Assembly: GCA_964247055.1 (NCBI GenBank) | Contig: OZ176054.1 | Location: 8,742,001-8,806,000, forward strand | Direction of reading: 5' to 3' | DNA length: 64,000 nt | Origin: Paragordius varius | Taxonomy: Eukaryota > Nematomorpha | Shown here: in pieces, positions 12,443 through 23,237 of the stretch | How the letters are laid out: every line of letters begins with the position of its first letter | Numbering within the stretch: the stretch's first letter is position 1 | Notes under the pieces: model-generated | What the model saw: the letters and a program-made list of their open reading frames with translations, nothing else | What the model was told of the DNA's origin: nothing | The model's database searches: none | Translations under genes and position numbers: made by a program

Positions 12443-14419
12443 TTTTTTTTATTAATTTTAATAAAGTTTTCAGATTACATTTTACCAGCCAAAATTTCTT
12501 TATTTTTTTTAAAATCTGTTTATTTAAAACGTGTTTGGAGCTATCAACATTTAAACTCTATAGATATTAAAATTATCTCATACAAAAATGTCTAATAATT
12601 AAATTTTAATTAAAAAACTACAAGTAGTTTACATATGGGCTGGGATATAAACTACCCCAATGTGTCACCGTGGACAAAAAAGCCATAAAGTGTTATGTAG
12701 ACAAATATATAAATTTTACTTTTAAAGATTCACATCAATCTACTTTGTCGCCATATTTCAAACTTTTTTTTGTAAAATTTTTTGATTCTACGGCCATATA
12801 TATTAACTCTTCGTCTTAAATCGGGGGGAGGGGTATTATATTCTGATGAAATACATTTTCTGATAAAAATATATCAGTAATATCATGGTGAAAGTTATAT
12901 ATGCTTTTGTGGTAAGAACTCCATATCAAAAAATAATGCGCACATTTTTAAATAAATTTTTGGTGATATCTTATGCTTCATCTAAATCGTTGATTTTTTT
13001 AAAAATAAACAAAAAAATGCCATTGCGCGATAACTCGATATTAACTAAAAATATTTTATAACAATGCATATTTTTTCAAAAATTTTTAGCAAAATCTTAA
13101 CCTCACTCGTACTGTTTTGAGGCATGATGGAAACGATTAAAAAACATTTTAATATATTATTACCACTTTTTCTATATAATTAGGTGCTGAACAGTCTATC
13201 ACCTCGCTGATCAAACATTCGCTCAGCCAAAAATTTTTGCTAAATTTATTATATTACGAAAATTACTTAAATTGAATAGTAAACCCTTTAAGACCCAACG
13301 AACCCTTATTGAATGGGCAAGTTTTCATACATAGATGCAAAAATGCCAGGATCGTGCGATATAATTTTTATTACCCCTCCGATTATTTTAAAAATTATAT
13401 TTTTTAATTTTAAAAAAATTGAAGCTTATGTTTTGAAGCATGATGAGCGATAACACATTAGGTTAAGAAAAGACCACTCTCTATAATTTGATGCTGCAAT
13501 AATATAACCTCAGAATGAAGATTTCGTTCGTTTTGAAATTTAACTTGGATAATTCGTAAGATTTTAAAAAAATGCCCAAATTCGAAACCCAAAGAATTAA
13601 TTAATTGATATTCTGACGTGATAAAAAAGGGTTTTTATTTTAGTTTGTATACCGTTTCCGTCAACAAATATTCGTTGAAGTTTAAATTTTTTAGCAAATA
13701 ATCATTTTTCATAATAGTTTTGCCATCAGCAATGATTTAACAACATTTTAACTTTTGTGGTAAGTGGTCTATATTACCCTAAATTCAGAAGGCATGGCAA
13801 AATTTTTATATTATTGTGCAAAACATAAAATTATGTTATAGTAATAAATTATGCATATTAGTTTCTGCCAACCAATTTTATAACTAGCCAAATAAAAGAA
13901 ATGGTTTATTAAATGTTAAAAATATAAAAAGTCGCAATATCTTATGCTATATATAAAAATTAGTGAAAGCCTAATGCTTTATTCCAAAAAAATATTATTT
14001 TAATAATATTAAATGTGAGCTCCGCAAGTCTCAATTTCGGATATCAAATTAGTCAATTCTCTCATAACAAACGCAAAAGTACCGAGATTGCAGGATAACG
14101 CCTTTAAATATATACTATATTATGTCACCAAATAAATTATTTTTTGAAAAACGCCTCCATTTCCGACCAAGAATAACTGAAAAAATTCCTTATCTTATTC
14201 TTTAAAAAAATTATATGAGCAGCTCCAAACCAGGCTGTGAATTAAAAATTAGAGAAAAAACTTTATATAATAATTTCTAAAATTAAATAAAAATTTGTAT
14301 CTCAATCATAAATCAAATAAATAATTAATAATATCCCTTTATTTTTTCTTCTCTCAAAGATTGTGATGTTTTATAGTCATCAAAATCATCATTATTTTCG
14401 ATAAATACGTTAATTTCTA
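12443..14419. other. Gene-free, repeat-derived AT-rich DNA
   Basis: No gene is seen. Blocks at about 12.89-13.14 kb and 13.74-14.11 kb resemble each other and parts of 9.42-9.80, 42.6-42.9 and 44.6-44.9 kb. Shared marks are 'ttttgtggtaag', 'gcgcgataa' near 'aatgcc', and 'gcatgatggaaacgat'. They are probably pieces of one worn dispersed repeat. Confidence 0.4.
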
Positions 14420-15060
14420 TATTATCATGAAAATATTTGGTATACAACATGCAATAATTAATTTGGGAATTTATTCAAATTTTACTCCAATTTTAGCACC
14501 TTATTGGAAATCTACGTTTAAGTTGCCTAAACACCCTCTCTATAATAATATGTTCGGAGCTGTGAGGCTAATTGAACATTGTTTCTCGTCACATTTTTTA
14601 AAAGGCGTTAAGAGCTGAGGCGATATAGGATACCCATTATCTCCAAGCAAATATCCATCCCTATTCTATCTTCCTAAATGCTGATATCCTGGAATCGTGA
14701 ACAGATCATGGCCATACCATAAACGAATGCTATAGCACTCCAACACATTACATGTTATTTCGACATTTATGTGATATGCTCGTTATCTATTAATATAAGA
14801 GTCCCCATATTGGGTCGAGTTTATCTCAAAATGTGAACAATAATAATAACCTATAATTATAGGTGATTTAAACCTGGTTAACCATGCGGCTTTGACAAAA
14901 GAGATTTCCTCACTTGTTTTTAAAATTCGATCCATTAGTCTAACTTTGCAACAATTTTCTCTAAAACCTTAGGTATTATTTTGCAAACAGACGTGTAATG
15001 AATACCAAAATCGTGTGATTAACCAACTTAAAATCCGGGATTTCCATTAAAACGCCAGAA
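14420..15060 (-). pseudogene. PIF/Harbinger transposase relic
   Basis: The minus strand read in pieces gives INR..AYHINVEITCN, then W..SVHDSRISAFRK, then LLGDNGYPISPQLLTPF, then PKLIIACCIPNIF. These follow the order of PIF/Harbinger DDE transposases (NRKGxHSINVQ, WPGSxHDSRI, LLGDSGYPLRPxLLTPF, ACxVLHNI). Several in-frame stops and frame changes interrupt it, and no terminal inverted repeats were located, so it is an inactive remnant. It abuts the 8-bp target duplication of the neighbouring hAT element. Confidence 0.75.
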
Positions 15061-17363
15061 CATTTCCATTTTCATTTTAGGGCAGGGGTTCTTAAACTAT
15101 GGGTCGCGACCCCATTTGGGGTCGCGAGTGATAAAAATACAATTTAACAAAGAATGTTTTTTAACTTGTAAAATTATTGTTATAAAAAAATAACAATTTT
15201 TGTATATATATATATATATATATAATATAAAAACATCTGGTTCCGAAAAACTGTTTATACCAGCATTTCTCTTCCGAACATAGCTATTTCACATGTTTTA
15301 ATAAAGATTGAAGAAAAGATTGTCTTTGATAACGTCTTTTGTGAAAAAACAATTATATTTGCTCTTCTAGTTTTAATTTGTCAGTGCCCTGTGTAACGAT
15401 TTTAGTTTTCTTTTTATTCGGTAATTAATAATCAAATATAATCTGCAATTGTTATTTTTATATATTTATTGTATTTTAGGATAAAAATAATTTTTGCCCA
15501 TGGATAAATGGCTGTTAAATAATGACGCATATATTAATCCAACAAATTCTTCTCAGTCAGGACAAAGTATTGGAAAAGAGACATCTAATGTGCGAAAAAG
15601 AAAATATGATGAGTCTTTTCTTCAATTTAGCTTCACATTTCAAAATTGTAATGGTAAACAACCTCTTTCTTTGATATCCAATAATTTATTGGCTTCGGAG
15701 AGTATGAAACCATCAAAATTAAGAAGACATTTTTAATCAAAACATGTTTCGTATGTCAATTAACCTAAAGAATATTTTGAAAAACTGTGTATATCAAATC
15801 AAGAAAAACATCTAAAAAATTATCACCGTTAATGAAAAATGTTTACTAGCATCTTATGAAGTCATACTGTATTGCTAAAAATAAAAAGCCGTTTACCATT
15901 GGCGAAGATCTTGTGTTACCTGCAGCTATTATAATGGTAGAAATACCCATGGAAAAAAATATGGCGATGATATTCGAAAAATTCCTTTGTCAAACGACAC
16001 TAAATAGAATTTCTGATATTAAGAAGGATCAATTAATACAACTTATGACAAGAAAGAAAGCCCAAAATTTTCGCTTCAGTTTGACGAAACAACTGATATT
16101 ACTAAATTGGCTCAGTTGTCAAGTACGTTTAAAAGAAAGCGTGGAGGAAGAATTGTTATTTTGTTGTCCTATGGAAGACCATACTACAGGGAAAGACATA
16201 TATCGTAAAGTGGATGAATTTTTTAAAGCAGGAGGTTTAGAATAGAATTGCTGTGGAATATGCACAGATGGTGCAAGAGCGACGACGGCAAAAATATCTA
16301 TTTTAAATCATTAAGCTGCTCATTATGATCATATAACTTTTACTCATTGCCTTATTCACCAAGAGGCTCTTGCAGCAAAAATAATAGCACCAGAATCTAA
16401 CGATGTGCTTCAGGATGCTGTTAAGGTCATAAATTTTATTAAGAGCCATGCCCTTAACATTCGCTTATACTCAAATCTCTGTAAGGATACGGATTCTAAC
16501 TACACAACTTTGTTATTACATGTAGAAGTAAGATGGTTGTCAAGAGGTCAAAGATTATTATTATTATTAAAGCACGAGATCGAAATATTTTTAACTGATC
16601 CAAAATGTGAATTTGCTGCTTTTCTTCAAAATGACTTGTGGCTATCCAAGCTCTGTTATTTGTCAGATATTTTTGCGAAGTTAAACGATCTTAACTTGTC
16701 TCTTCAAGGAAAAGATTGCGATATATTTACTTCAAACGATATTGAAAGTTTTATTAAAAAGATCAGCATTTGGAAAAGTAGAGTCGAAAAAAATTCGTTC
16801 AAATGTTTTCCAATGTCGACAATTTTCTAATTGAAAAAATTTGTAAAAGTTTTATTACAAAAACTATTATAAATCATTTAAAAGCGTTAGAAATAAAATT
16901 TCGGGCAAACTTTATCGAAAATATTGATTTACAAAAAATAGTTTGGATTCAAAAGCCGTTTTGGTTTGGCTTAAGTGAGAATGATCATTTGCCACTTAAA
17001 GCTCAAGAGGAATTTGCTGAGCTCTCGTGTGGCTTAAACTTAAAACTAGAATTCCAACAAAAGTCCTTGACTGAATTCTGGATCGGAACTAGAACTGAAT
17101 TTCCCACAATCGCCGATATGGCCTTAAATGTACTTCTGCCATTCCTCACCACATATTTATGTGAAGTACTTTCTCAGCTTTAACACACATTAAATCCCAA
17201 TATCGTTCAGTGATAAAAAATGTTGAAGAGGTCTTACGTCCAGCAGTTTCAAACATTAAACCAAGATTTGAATTGTTATGCAATAAAAAACATCGTACAT
17301 CTCATTAAACTTTAAAGTAATTTTAATTTAATAATTACCACGCATCTACTTGGATATATTCCA

Positions 17364-18400
17364 GGGCTTCAAAAGAAAAATAAATCAATATTTTTTGATA
17401 TATATTATTTATGTAACAATATGCACATGCTTATTAAAATCTATAAATTTAGTATTCATTTTGAAACAAAAAATCTAAAATTGAAATTTGCACAAACTGT
17501 TATAGAAATGTTTTTATTTTAGTTTCGAAAACAAAATGGATTCTGACCGTCCTAATCGAATATATTCAAGTGCTGCGTGGTAAATATTAAATTAAAGTTT
17601 AGGTAAAAATTTAATGAGATGGATGTACCTGTTTTTTATTGCATAACATCAAATCTTGGTGTAATGTTTGAAACTATGTAAAACCTCTTCATAATTTTTT
17701 ATCACTGAACGATATTGGGATGTAATGTTTGTTAAAGCTGAGAAAGTAACTTCACATAAATATGTGGTGTTGAATGGCAGAAGTACATTTCATGTCGGCG
17801 ATTGATTCAGTTCTAGTTTAGATCCAGAATTCATTCAAGGGATCTTTTTGGAATTGTAGTTTTAAGTTTGAGCCACACGAAAGCTTAGCAAATTCCTCTT
17901 GAGTTTTAAGTGACAGATGATCATTTAAGCCAATCCAAGGCTTTTGAATCCAAATAATTTTTTTGATATCATTTAATATAAAATATGTCAGGAAATGTAT
18001 TTCTAGCGCTTTTTAGTGATCTACAATAGTTTTTCAATATAAGTTTTCAATCGATTTTCTTAATTACAAAATTGTAGATACTGGAAAACATTTCAAACGA
18101 ATTTTTTTCAACTCTACTTTTCCAAATGCTGATTTTTTTAATAAAACTTGCAATTTTATCGCTTGAAGTATATATATGCATATTTTTCAGTGAAGATGCA
18201 AGTTGGGATCGTGCAAAAATATCCGACAAATAACACTTGGATAGCCACAAGTCATTTTGAAAAAAAAGCAGCAAATTCTCATTTTTATTCAGTTAAAAAT
18301 ATTTCGATCTCGTCTTTCAATAACAATAATTATTTCGGTTTTAAGAGATGGACAATAATATATGTATTTTTTATACTCTTCTGATTCATAGTAAATTTAT
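17364..18400 (-). mobile_element. Second hAT copy, inverted, inserted inside the first
   Basis: At 17364 a fresh hAT end CAGGGCTTC begins. Beyond it the sequence is the reverse complement of the host element's 3' part: on the minus strand FLQ/FFQNDLWLSK, then FIKKISIWKSRVEKNSF, matches the plus-strand frame at 16.6-16.8 kb. Together they form an inverted repeat of about 0.8 kb (16.53-17.36 against 17.56-18.36 kb). The 5' part of this copy is missing, and its outer end is lost at the Helitron-like junction. Confidence 0.75.
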
Positions 18401-18404
18401 ACAA

Positions 18405-19162
18405 TATACTAGCGTAAATCTCGTGCTGCTGCGCAGCACGAGGAAGTCCTTCGGACTTCTGGGGGGGGGGACATTTGAAATAAGGGACAATAAGATCCAC
18501 ATATGTGGATTATTTCGAAACATTATTTAAATATGATTTTATAGGAATTTTAAAACGGTGCATTCATACTAATATATTGTTTACTTGGGGTAAAAATAGA
18601 TTTAAAAAATTATTTTTGTGGATTTTTTTTTAAAAAAAATGGCATTTTACGGGAGGAGCGAGTAAAAAGAGGGCGTAAATCAAAAATGCGAAACGACTAT
18701 GTTCGGCGCAATCGAAAATAAGTAAACCAAAATCATATTTGAAATTGAATGGTCCAACACGTTTTCCAAAAAATTGTCTCAAAGACACGATTTTTGTGGA
18801 CTTTGTTTTTTAAAAAAATGGCATTTTACTGGGGGAGCGGGTAAAAGGAGGGCCTAAATCAAAAAAGTGACTCGACTATGTTCGGCGCAATCGAAAATAA
18901 GTAATCAAATATTTGAAATTGAATGGTCCAACACCTTCTCCGGAAAATTGTCTCCAAGACACGATTTTTGTGGAGTTTTTTTAAAAACCGTTTTTTACAC
19001 AGGGTGGGCCCGAACTAGGAGCCTAATTCAAAAAAAGTGCGAAGCTATTGTTGGGGCATTCATTAATGATTATATTTTTTCGAAGTTTGGATTTGAATGG
19101 GTCTACCGGTTTTCCGGTACCAGACCACAAAGCCATCATTTTCCATTTTTATAAATATATAG
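18405..19162 (+). mobile_element. Helitron/Helentron-like non-autonomous element with ~180-bp internal repeats
   Basis: It opens with TATACTAGCGTAAATC followed by two GC-rich hairpins (CGTGCTGCTGCGCAGCACG and GAAGTCCTTCGGACTTC), then a run of G. It closes with TATAAATATATAGATT. Such ACTAGC...hairpin starts and ATATAGAT ends are typical of Helentron/DINE-1-like elements. The interior has three progressively diverged direct repeats of about 180 bp beginning near 18.61, 18.79 and 18.96 kb. They share GGCATTTTAC, CGACTATGTTCGGCGCAATC and GAATGGTCCAACAC. There is no coding capacity. Confidence 0.65.
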
Positions 19163-19386
19163 ATTATAATAATTGGAATATTTGTGCAAATTTAATTTAT
19201 GATTTTTTATGTTTCAAAACGAATTCTAAATTTATATATTTTCATATGCATATGTATATTGTGTCTTAATAAATATATCATCAAAAAATATTAATTTTTT
19301 CTTTTATATTTATTGGGGTCGCCAAGAAATTTGCGATCATAAATGGGGTCGCGACTCACAAAAGTTTAAGAAGCCCTGTTTTAGGG

Positions 19387-19880
19387 GATTATTTCCCTCT
19401 CTCATCTTAGAATTATCTTCCGAAAAATATTTAGTAATAAAATCAATAGGTTAATTTCCAAATATCGAGAGTTTTTTACATAAATTTTCAAGAATATGTC
19501 CTTTAAAATTTTTTCATTTATAAGATATTCAAAATCCATATTAACAAAATATATAATTTGTCACCTATTAATTGGATTGATTTTTATGTATATTAAAATA
19601 AATACCTTTATAAAATAAAAAAATTCAATAAATGCAAAACTAGCCTAAGCTAGATGGTACATAGCAACCTTTAAAAAACCAATATAAAATTAGGTTGGAA
19701 AAAATTTTATTCAAATAATGTTTATATAATTTTTCAACATAATTACTAGATAAAATTAAAAAAAACTATTTTATTCAATCGACATCTTTAATATATATTT
19801 GTCATAGTGAATACTAGGTAATGAATGAAAACATATATTCAATCGAAACTATTTTTGCATTTATTGGGTTTTATTAATTT
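19387..19880. other. AT-rich spacer
   Basis: Between a hAT element and a short MITE. I see no gene or recognisable repeat. Confidence 0.3.
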
Positions 19881-20178
19881 CACAAGAGTGTTCAACACGA
19901 GGCCTGGCGGCCGTATGGGGTCATACCAAACTTAATATGCGTCCCTTGGAAATTCAAACTGCAGAAATATACTTACAAAATTTTACTATAATTATATTTC
20001 TAAAACAATTGATAAATTTATCCGATAAGCTAGAACTAGAAAAAATGTTATATTGTTTTGCATTTTACCGTTTGAAGTTTGAAATTTATTAAATTATTAA
20101 TGAATGCCCATTATTTCAGATGTGGCCTGCCACAAAAAATCCCGCCCGCGAAACCATTTGTGTCGGACATCCCTTCTG
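19881..20178. mobile_element. Short hAT-type MITE (GTTCAAC family)
   Basis: The left end CACAAGAGTGTTCAACAC pairs with the inverted right end CAGAAGGGATGTCCGACAC. A 'ggcc' motif lies just inside each end. It resembles the 296-bp MITE at 53.9 kb, which has a clean 8-bp duplication. Related pieces lie at 30.9, 42.0 and 47.5 kb. The target duplication here is not readable. Confidence 0.45.
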
Positions 20179-20187
20179 TATCAGAAT

Positions 20188-21190
20188 ATATAACATTTGC
20201 ATTCCAACAGTGTCCTTGAACACTTCAAAATGGTCCTTGAACATTTCAAGTAGCTACTAACACTTCAAGTTGGTCCTTTAACTATACAATTTGCATGAAG
20301 AGTGTCCTTAAACTATTTCAATTGCTTAAACATTTCGAGTTGGTCCTTAAACGTTACAAGTTGGTCCTTAAAATTTTTAATTTTGGATTTAATCATATTT
20401 TTTAATGGATATTTTTTTGATTTCTAACCTATTTTTATTTATTTATTTTATATTTATTCAATTAAAATAAAATATTTTATCCAAAAACCACATTTAAACT
20501 ATTTTTTCCAATTTAATAAAATCACTAGCTGGCCCTGTCACGCTTCGCTGTGACCTAGACTCATCGATAATTATTCTTAATAATTTGTAATAAATAGAGT
20601 AATGACGATAAAAAAATAATAAAAAACATATTTAATAAAAAGAATGTCTTTAATTAATTCTTTACGGGTTTTTGCATAGGCTCGGATATAGTTTACTCGA
20701 AATTGACCATATTAAGAACTATCCCTTATAAAAGTTTTAAGATTTTCGTTTACGAAATCATGATTAAAATTTTATTTTGAAATTGTGTACACAGCTGGGA
20801 TCAAGGGATATAAAAAGTAAATAATCTGTGGCCCCTTTTTCATGGAAAGAATGATATTATAAAAATTCCCAATTTTTCTATTTTACTTTATTTATTATAT
20901 ATTTATTCATTATCTATAATTTTTCATTCAAAAACTACTATTATGTTTCAAAATTTTTCCAAATCAACAAAATTATAATTTATGAATGTTTTTAATTTCC
21001 ATAACCCATAAGCTATATATTTTTTAATTTACTATATTAATATTAAAAATATTTTTTTAGAAATCAATAAGGATTGACTGTTTCTGAATGAAAGTTGATA
21101 TTGATTCAAACTCTCGCAACATAAAGAGAATAGGTTAAAAACGTACACGGTTTGATTGCTAAAAGTTAAAAACAAATTAAAAACATTTTT
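20188..21190. mobile_element. Foldback MITE copy B, right arm lost, interrupted by another insertion
   Basis: The left arm is an array of about 21-bp units related to CACTTCAAGTTGGTCCTTGAA, and the terminal motif ACATTTGCA appears at its start. A second terminal-like motif with GAAGAGTGTCC at about 20.28 kb suggests two left ends in tandem. The core resumes after an insertion (20526-20870) and matches the core of copy C, sharing 'aataggttaaaaacg' and 'tgataaaagttaaaaac'-like stretches. The right arm is absent. Confidence 0.6.
20526..20870. mobile_element. Helitron-like fragment inside foldback MITE B
   Basis: The segment starts ACTAGCTGGCCCTG and then has the hairpin GTCACGCTTCGCTGTGAC. ACTAGCTG plus a GC hairpin is the usual 5' signature of Helentron-type elements. 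The segment splits sequence that is continuous in copy C. No typical 3' end was found, so it is probably a truncated copy. Confidence 0.45.
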
Positions 21191-21964
21191 ATTTTGTTTT
21201 AATTATATTTTATCGATATCATTTATTTTATTTTTAGTTCATCCATTAAAAAAGATACTGCCATGTATCGAAAATTTTGGATATAATTCAATTTAACCAA
21301 TTTTAAGAAAATTCAATCCATTGAAAAAGATACTACCATGTATCAAAAATTTTGGAAATGTAATTAATTTTACGAGAATTAAAATTATTTTAACTTAAAA
21401 ATAAAAATGTTTATACTCTTTTATATGATGATATTACACGGTTTTCATTATTCTCGACAAATAGTAAAAAATAGAGTTTCATAAAACAAACACAAAATTT
21501 ATGAATTAGATAAAAATATTTTTTCCCCGTCGGTTAATTGAAAACGTTTAAAAAAGGAAAACTACTCATCGTGATATATATAAAATAGCCGACATAATAA
21601 TGGCCGTCCCAAAACAGCAAGCTTTATAAGAACTAGGCGTATAAAAATACAAAATAAGCCAATTGATGTTTAAGCGACAAGCCAATCTGTTTAATTCATT
21701 TTTTTAGTGAAAAGCACCTTTATTTATAAAATAGGGAAATATTAATCAATATTTATGCGTTAAAAGTAAAATTTTTCAACATATTTTCAATTTGAGTTAT
21801 ATTTATGTAGAGCTCCTAAAACCAAGCCACAAAAATGTTAAATTTATTTGATAGATTTTAAAATATAACTATAATGTAAATTTATGTCGAAATATATTGT
21901 GTAATTAACAACTCACACCTATATAAAAGGCAACATGCTAATTATCATAAAAAAGTTATAACAT
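21191..21964. other. Intergenic region upstream of the BORCS6-like gene
   Basis: AT-rich DNA that includes two tandem, diverged copies of a roughly 65-bp block with 'gatactRccatgtatc' at about 21.24-21.35 kb. It must hold the promoter of the gene starting at 21965. No distinct element is visible. Confidence 0.3.
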
Positions 21965-22429
21965 ATGGAAGAAAAACACCCTGATGATTTTCCCATAGAT
22001 TTGGAATTTTTAAAGAATTTGGATAATGAAACCCATAAAATATCGGAAGACATAAATAAACTTAATGATATATTAAAGAATGATATAGCCAAAGTAAATT
22101 TATTTTAATCCATAGATAACTAATACAACTCAAGATTCATATCAGGTTTATCATGATGGAGCCGTTGACGCATGTAATTCCATCGACTCTCTATAAAAAC
22201 AATGTATGGAATGATGGCCAAAATGGAGGAATTAACTAAGTCTATGGAACCAATTGGTAGGCTTGCTTTAGAAGCTAAAGAAATTCGTAAAATGATAGAT
22301 TTATGCGAACGTAAATTAAATCAAAAAGAATCGTCAAAAAAAGAGAATAATGATGTCAAAAATGAGGAAACAATATTTCATCCATGCCCAACATTTATTA
22401 ATAAAGAGAGTAAAAATGATAGTGACTAA
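21965..22429 (+). CDS. BORCS6: BORCS6-like (BLOC-one-related complex subunit 6), one frame break
   Basis: BORCS6 is a subunit of BORC, which recruits Arl8 to lysosomes and promotes their outward movement. Exon 1 (21965-22093) gives MEEKHPDDFPIDLEFLKN... . A 22-nt intron (22094-22115, GT-AG) is followed by exon 2 (22116-22429), with TNTTQDSYQVYHDGAVDAC, then MYGMMAKMEELTKSMEP and LALEAKEIRKMIDLCE. This matches the remembered coiled-coil C-terminal domain of BORCS6 (VYxxAVxxLxDSMDANIKSMYTMMAKxEEL). Using the 22-nt intron gives the conserved TxDxxxVY junction; the alternative 53-nt intron loses it. One base is missing in CTCTATAAAAACA near 22191, so the frame jumps by one between NSID and IKTMYG. 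That is either a sequencing indel, a real mutation or recoding. The acidic tail after the helix is lineage-specific. The assignment rests on the helix pattern. Confidence 0.6.
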
Positions 22430-22430
22430 A

Positions 22431-22880
22431 TTACACTAATGGTTTCCATGGAATAATTATATTTTTGTATATTTCAACTTCCAGTGTTCGCATATTTTTA
22501 TTATTAAACTCCAAACTTGCTTTTTTTATTTTAATTCTATTTGCATTATACATTTCTGGATTGTCAATATTTTGATTAATTATTACATCTATTTCATCAC
22601 CATCACACACCTATAAGTCAAAATTAATAATACTTCATAAGCCTTTTTGTTTGCGATAGATTCATTTACTAAAATTTTAGCTTCCAAATATTTATCATCT
22701 ACTTTTCTAATTTATTAACATATTTAAACTTTTTTGAAATTTCCAAACATTGCTTGATTATACCATCCAACCTTAAATTATGAACTTGAAGTTGTTTTTG
22801 AACTATAGTATCTATTTCATTTTCATCATCATCTACTATATCGTTTTTTTCTACCTATAAAATAATTTATATATTACCAT
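22431..22880 (-). CDS. Unrecognised small protein with two 23-nt introns, one frame break
   Basis: Minus-strand model: ATG at 22880-22878, exon 2 at 22854-22634, exon 3 at 22610-22431. The two introns (22877-22855 and 22633-22611) are each 23 nt, begin gta and end atag. The product of about 134 residues is acidic and helical: MVEKNDIVDDDENEIDTIV, LRLDGIIKQCLEISKKFKY, YLEAKILVNESIANKKAYE, then CDGDEIDVIINQNIDN and NMRTLEVEIYKN, ending IIPWKPLV. No family is recognised. One base is missing in the A run around 22680, where KLEK must continue as VDDKY. The stop codon lies one base from the stop of the convergent BORCS6-like gene, which supports both being real genes in a compact pair. The start could lie further upstream if another exon exists. 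Confidence 0.5.
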
Positions 22881-23065
22881 TTTTTTCTTTTGACGATAAA
22901 TTATAGGGGTTTGGTTATAAGGCTGCAAAATATATCTACTATTTATCGAGCTAGTAAAAAAATAATTATGGTTTGATCGTAGGAGTTTAAAGAAATTTAA
23001 AAAATGCATTGATATTTGTGTTTTACCAATAAAAGGTTAATTACATGGGAAAATAAAAATTTAAA
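22881..23065. other. Short intergenic stretch upstream of the minus-strand gene
   Basis: Presumed promoter region. No feature is visible apart from TTAA at the border with the next MITE. Confidence 0.25.
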
Positions 23066-23237
23066 CATTTGGATACAACACATTCATTTTAGTACTTCGA
23101 TTCAAATGGGGGTAGTTAAATACCTCAGGCCTGTTATATTAAATTCGTTAAAAAATATGGAAGGAATCAAAACCATAGAATAATTTTGCACATATAACAT
23201 TTAAACCGAAATATATAAAAAAAAATTAAAGCTTATT
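23066..23237 (-). mobile_element. TTAA MITE, truncated copy 2 (inverted)
   Basis: It starts at TTAA with CATTTGGATACAAC, the family's right end in reverse, followed by the GGGGGTAG..TACCTC subterminal palindrome. The match stops where the adjacent non-LTR fragment begins. Confidence 0.6.

Larger units (their letters stand above)
15083..19378 (+). mobile_element. hAT element (ZBED5/FAM200-type transposase), carrying nested insertions
   Basis: The ends are CAGGGGTTCTTAAACT and, inverted, AGTTTAAGAAGCCCTG. They are flanked by a perfect 8-bp duplication TTTTAGGG (15075-15082 and 19379-19386), diagnostic of hAT. The plus strand carries a decayed transposase: a BED-like zinc finger start (MDKWLLNN..., then SESMKPSKLRRH) at 15.5 kb, CTDGA...HCLIHQEALAAK around 16.26-16.37 kb, and EVRWLSRGQRLLLLL at about 16.53 kb. 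The frames are broken at several points, so it is inactive. The element's own sequence is 15083-17363 plus about 19163-19378. Between them lie a second, inverted hAT copy and a Helitron-like element. Confidence 0.85.

Noticed and set aside
18867-19269. Two overlapping plus-strand frames of 73-95 codons
   Set aside because: They read through the decayed repeats of a non-coding Helitron-like element and on into the hAT tail.
22147-22429. A 53-nt intron (22094-22146) in the BORCS6-like gene
   Set aside because: It also gives an open junction, but it removes the TNTTQDSYQ segment that fits the conserved part before VYxxAV. The 22-nt intron fits better.
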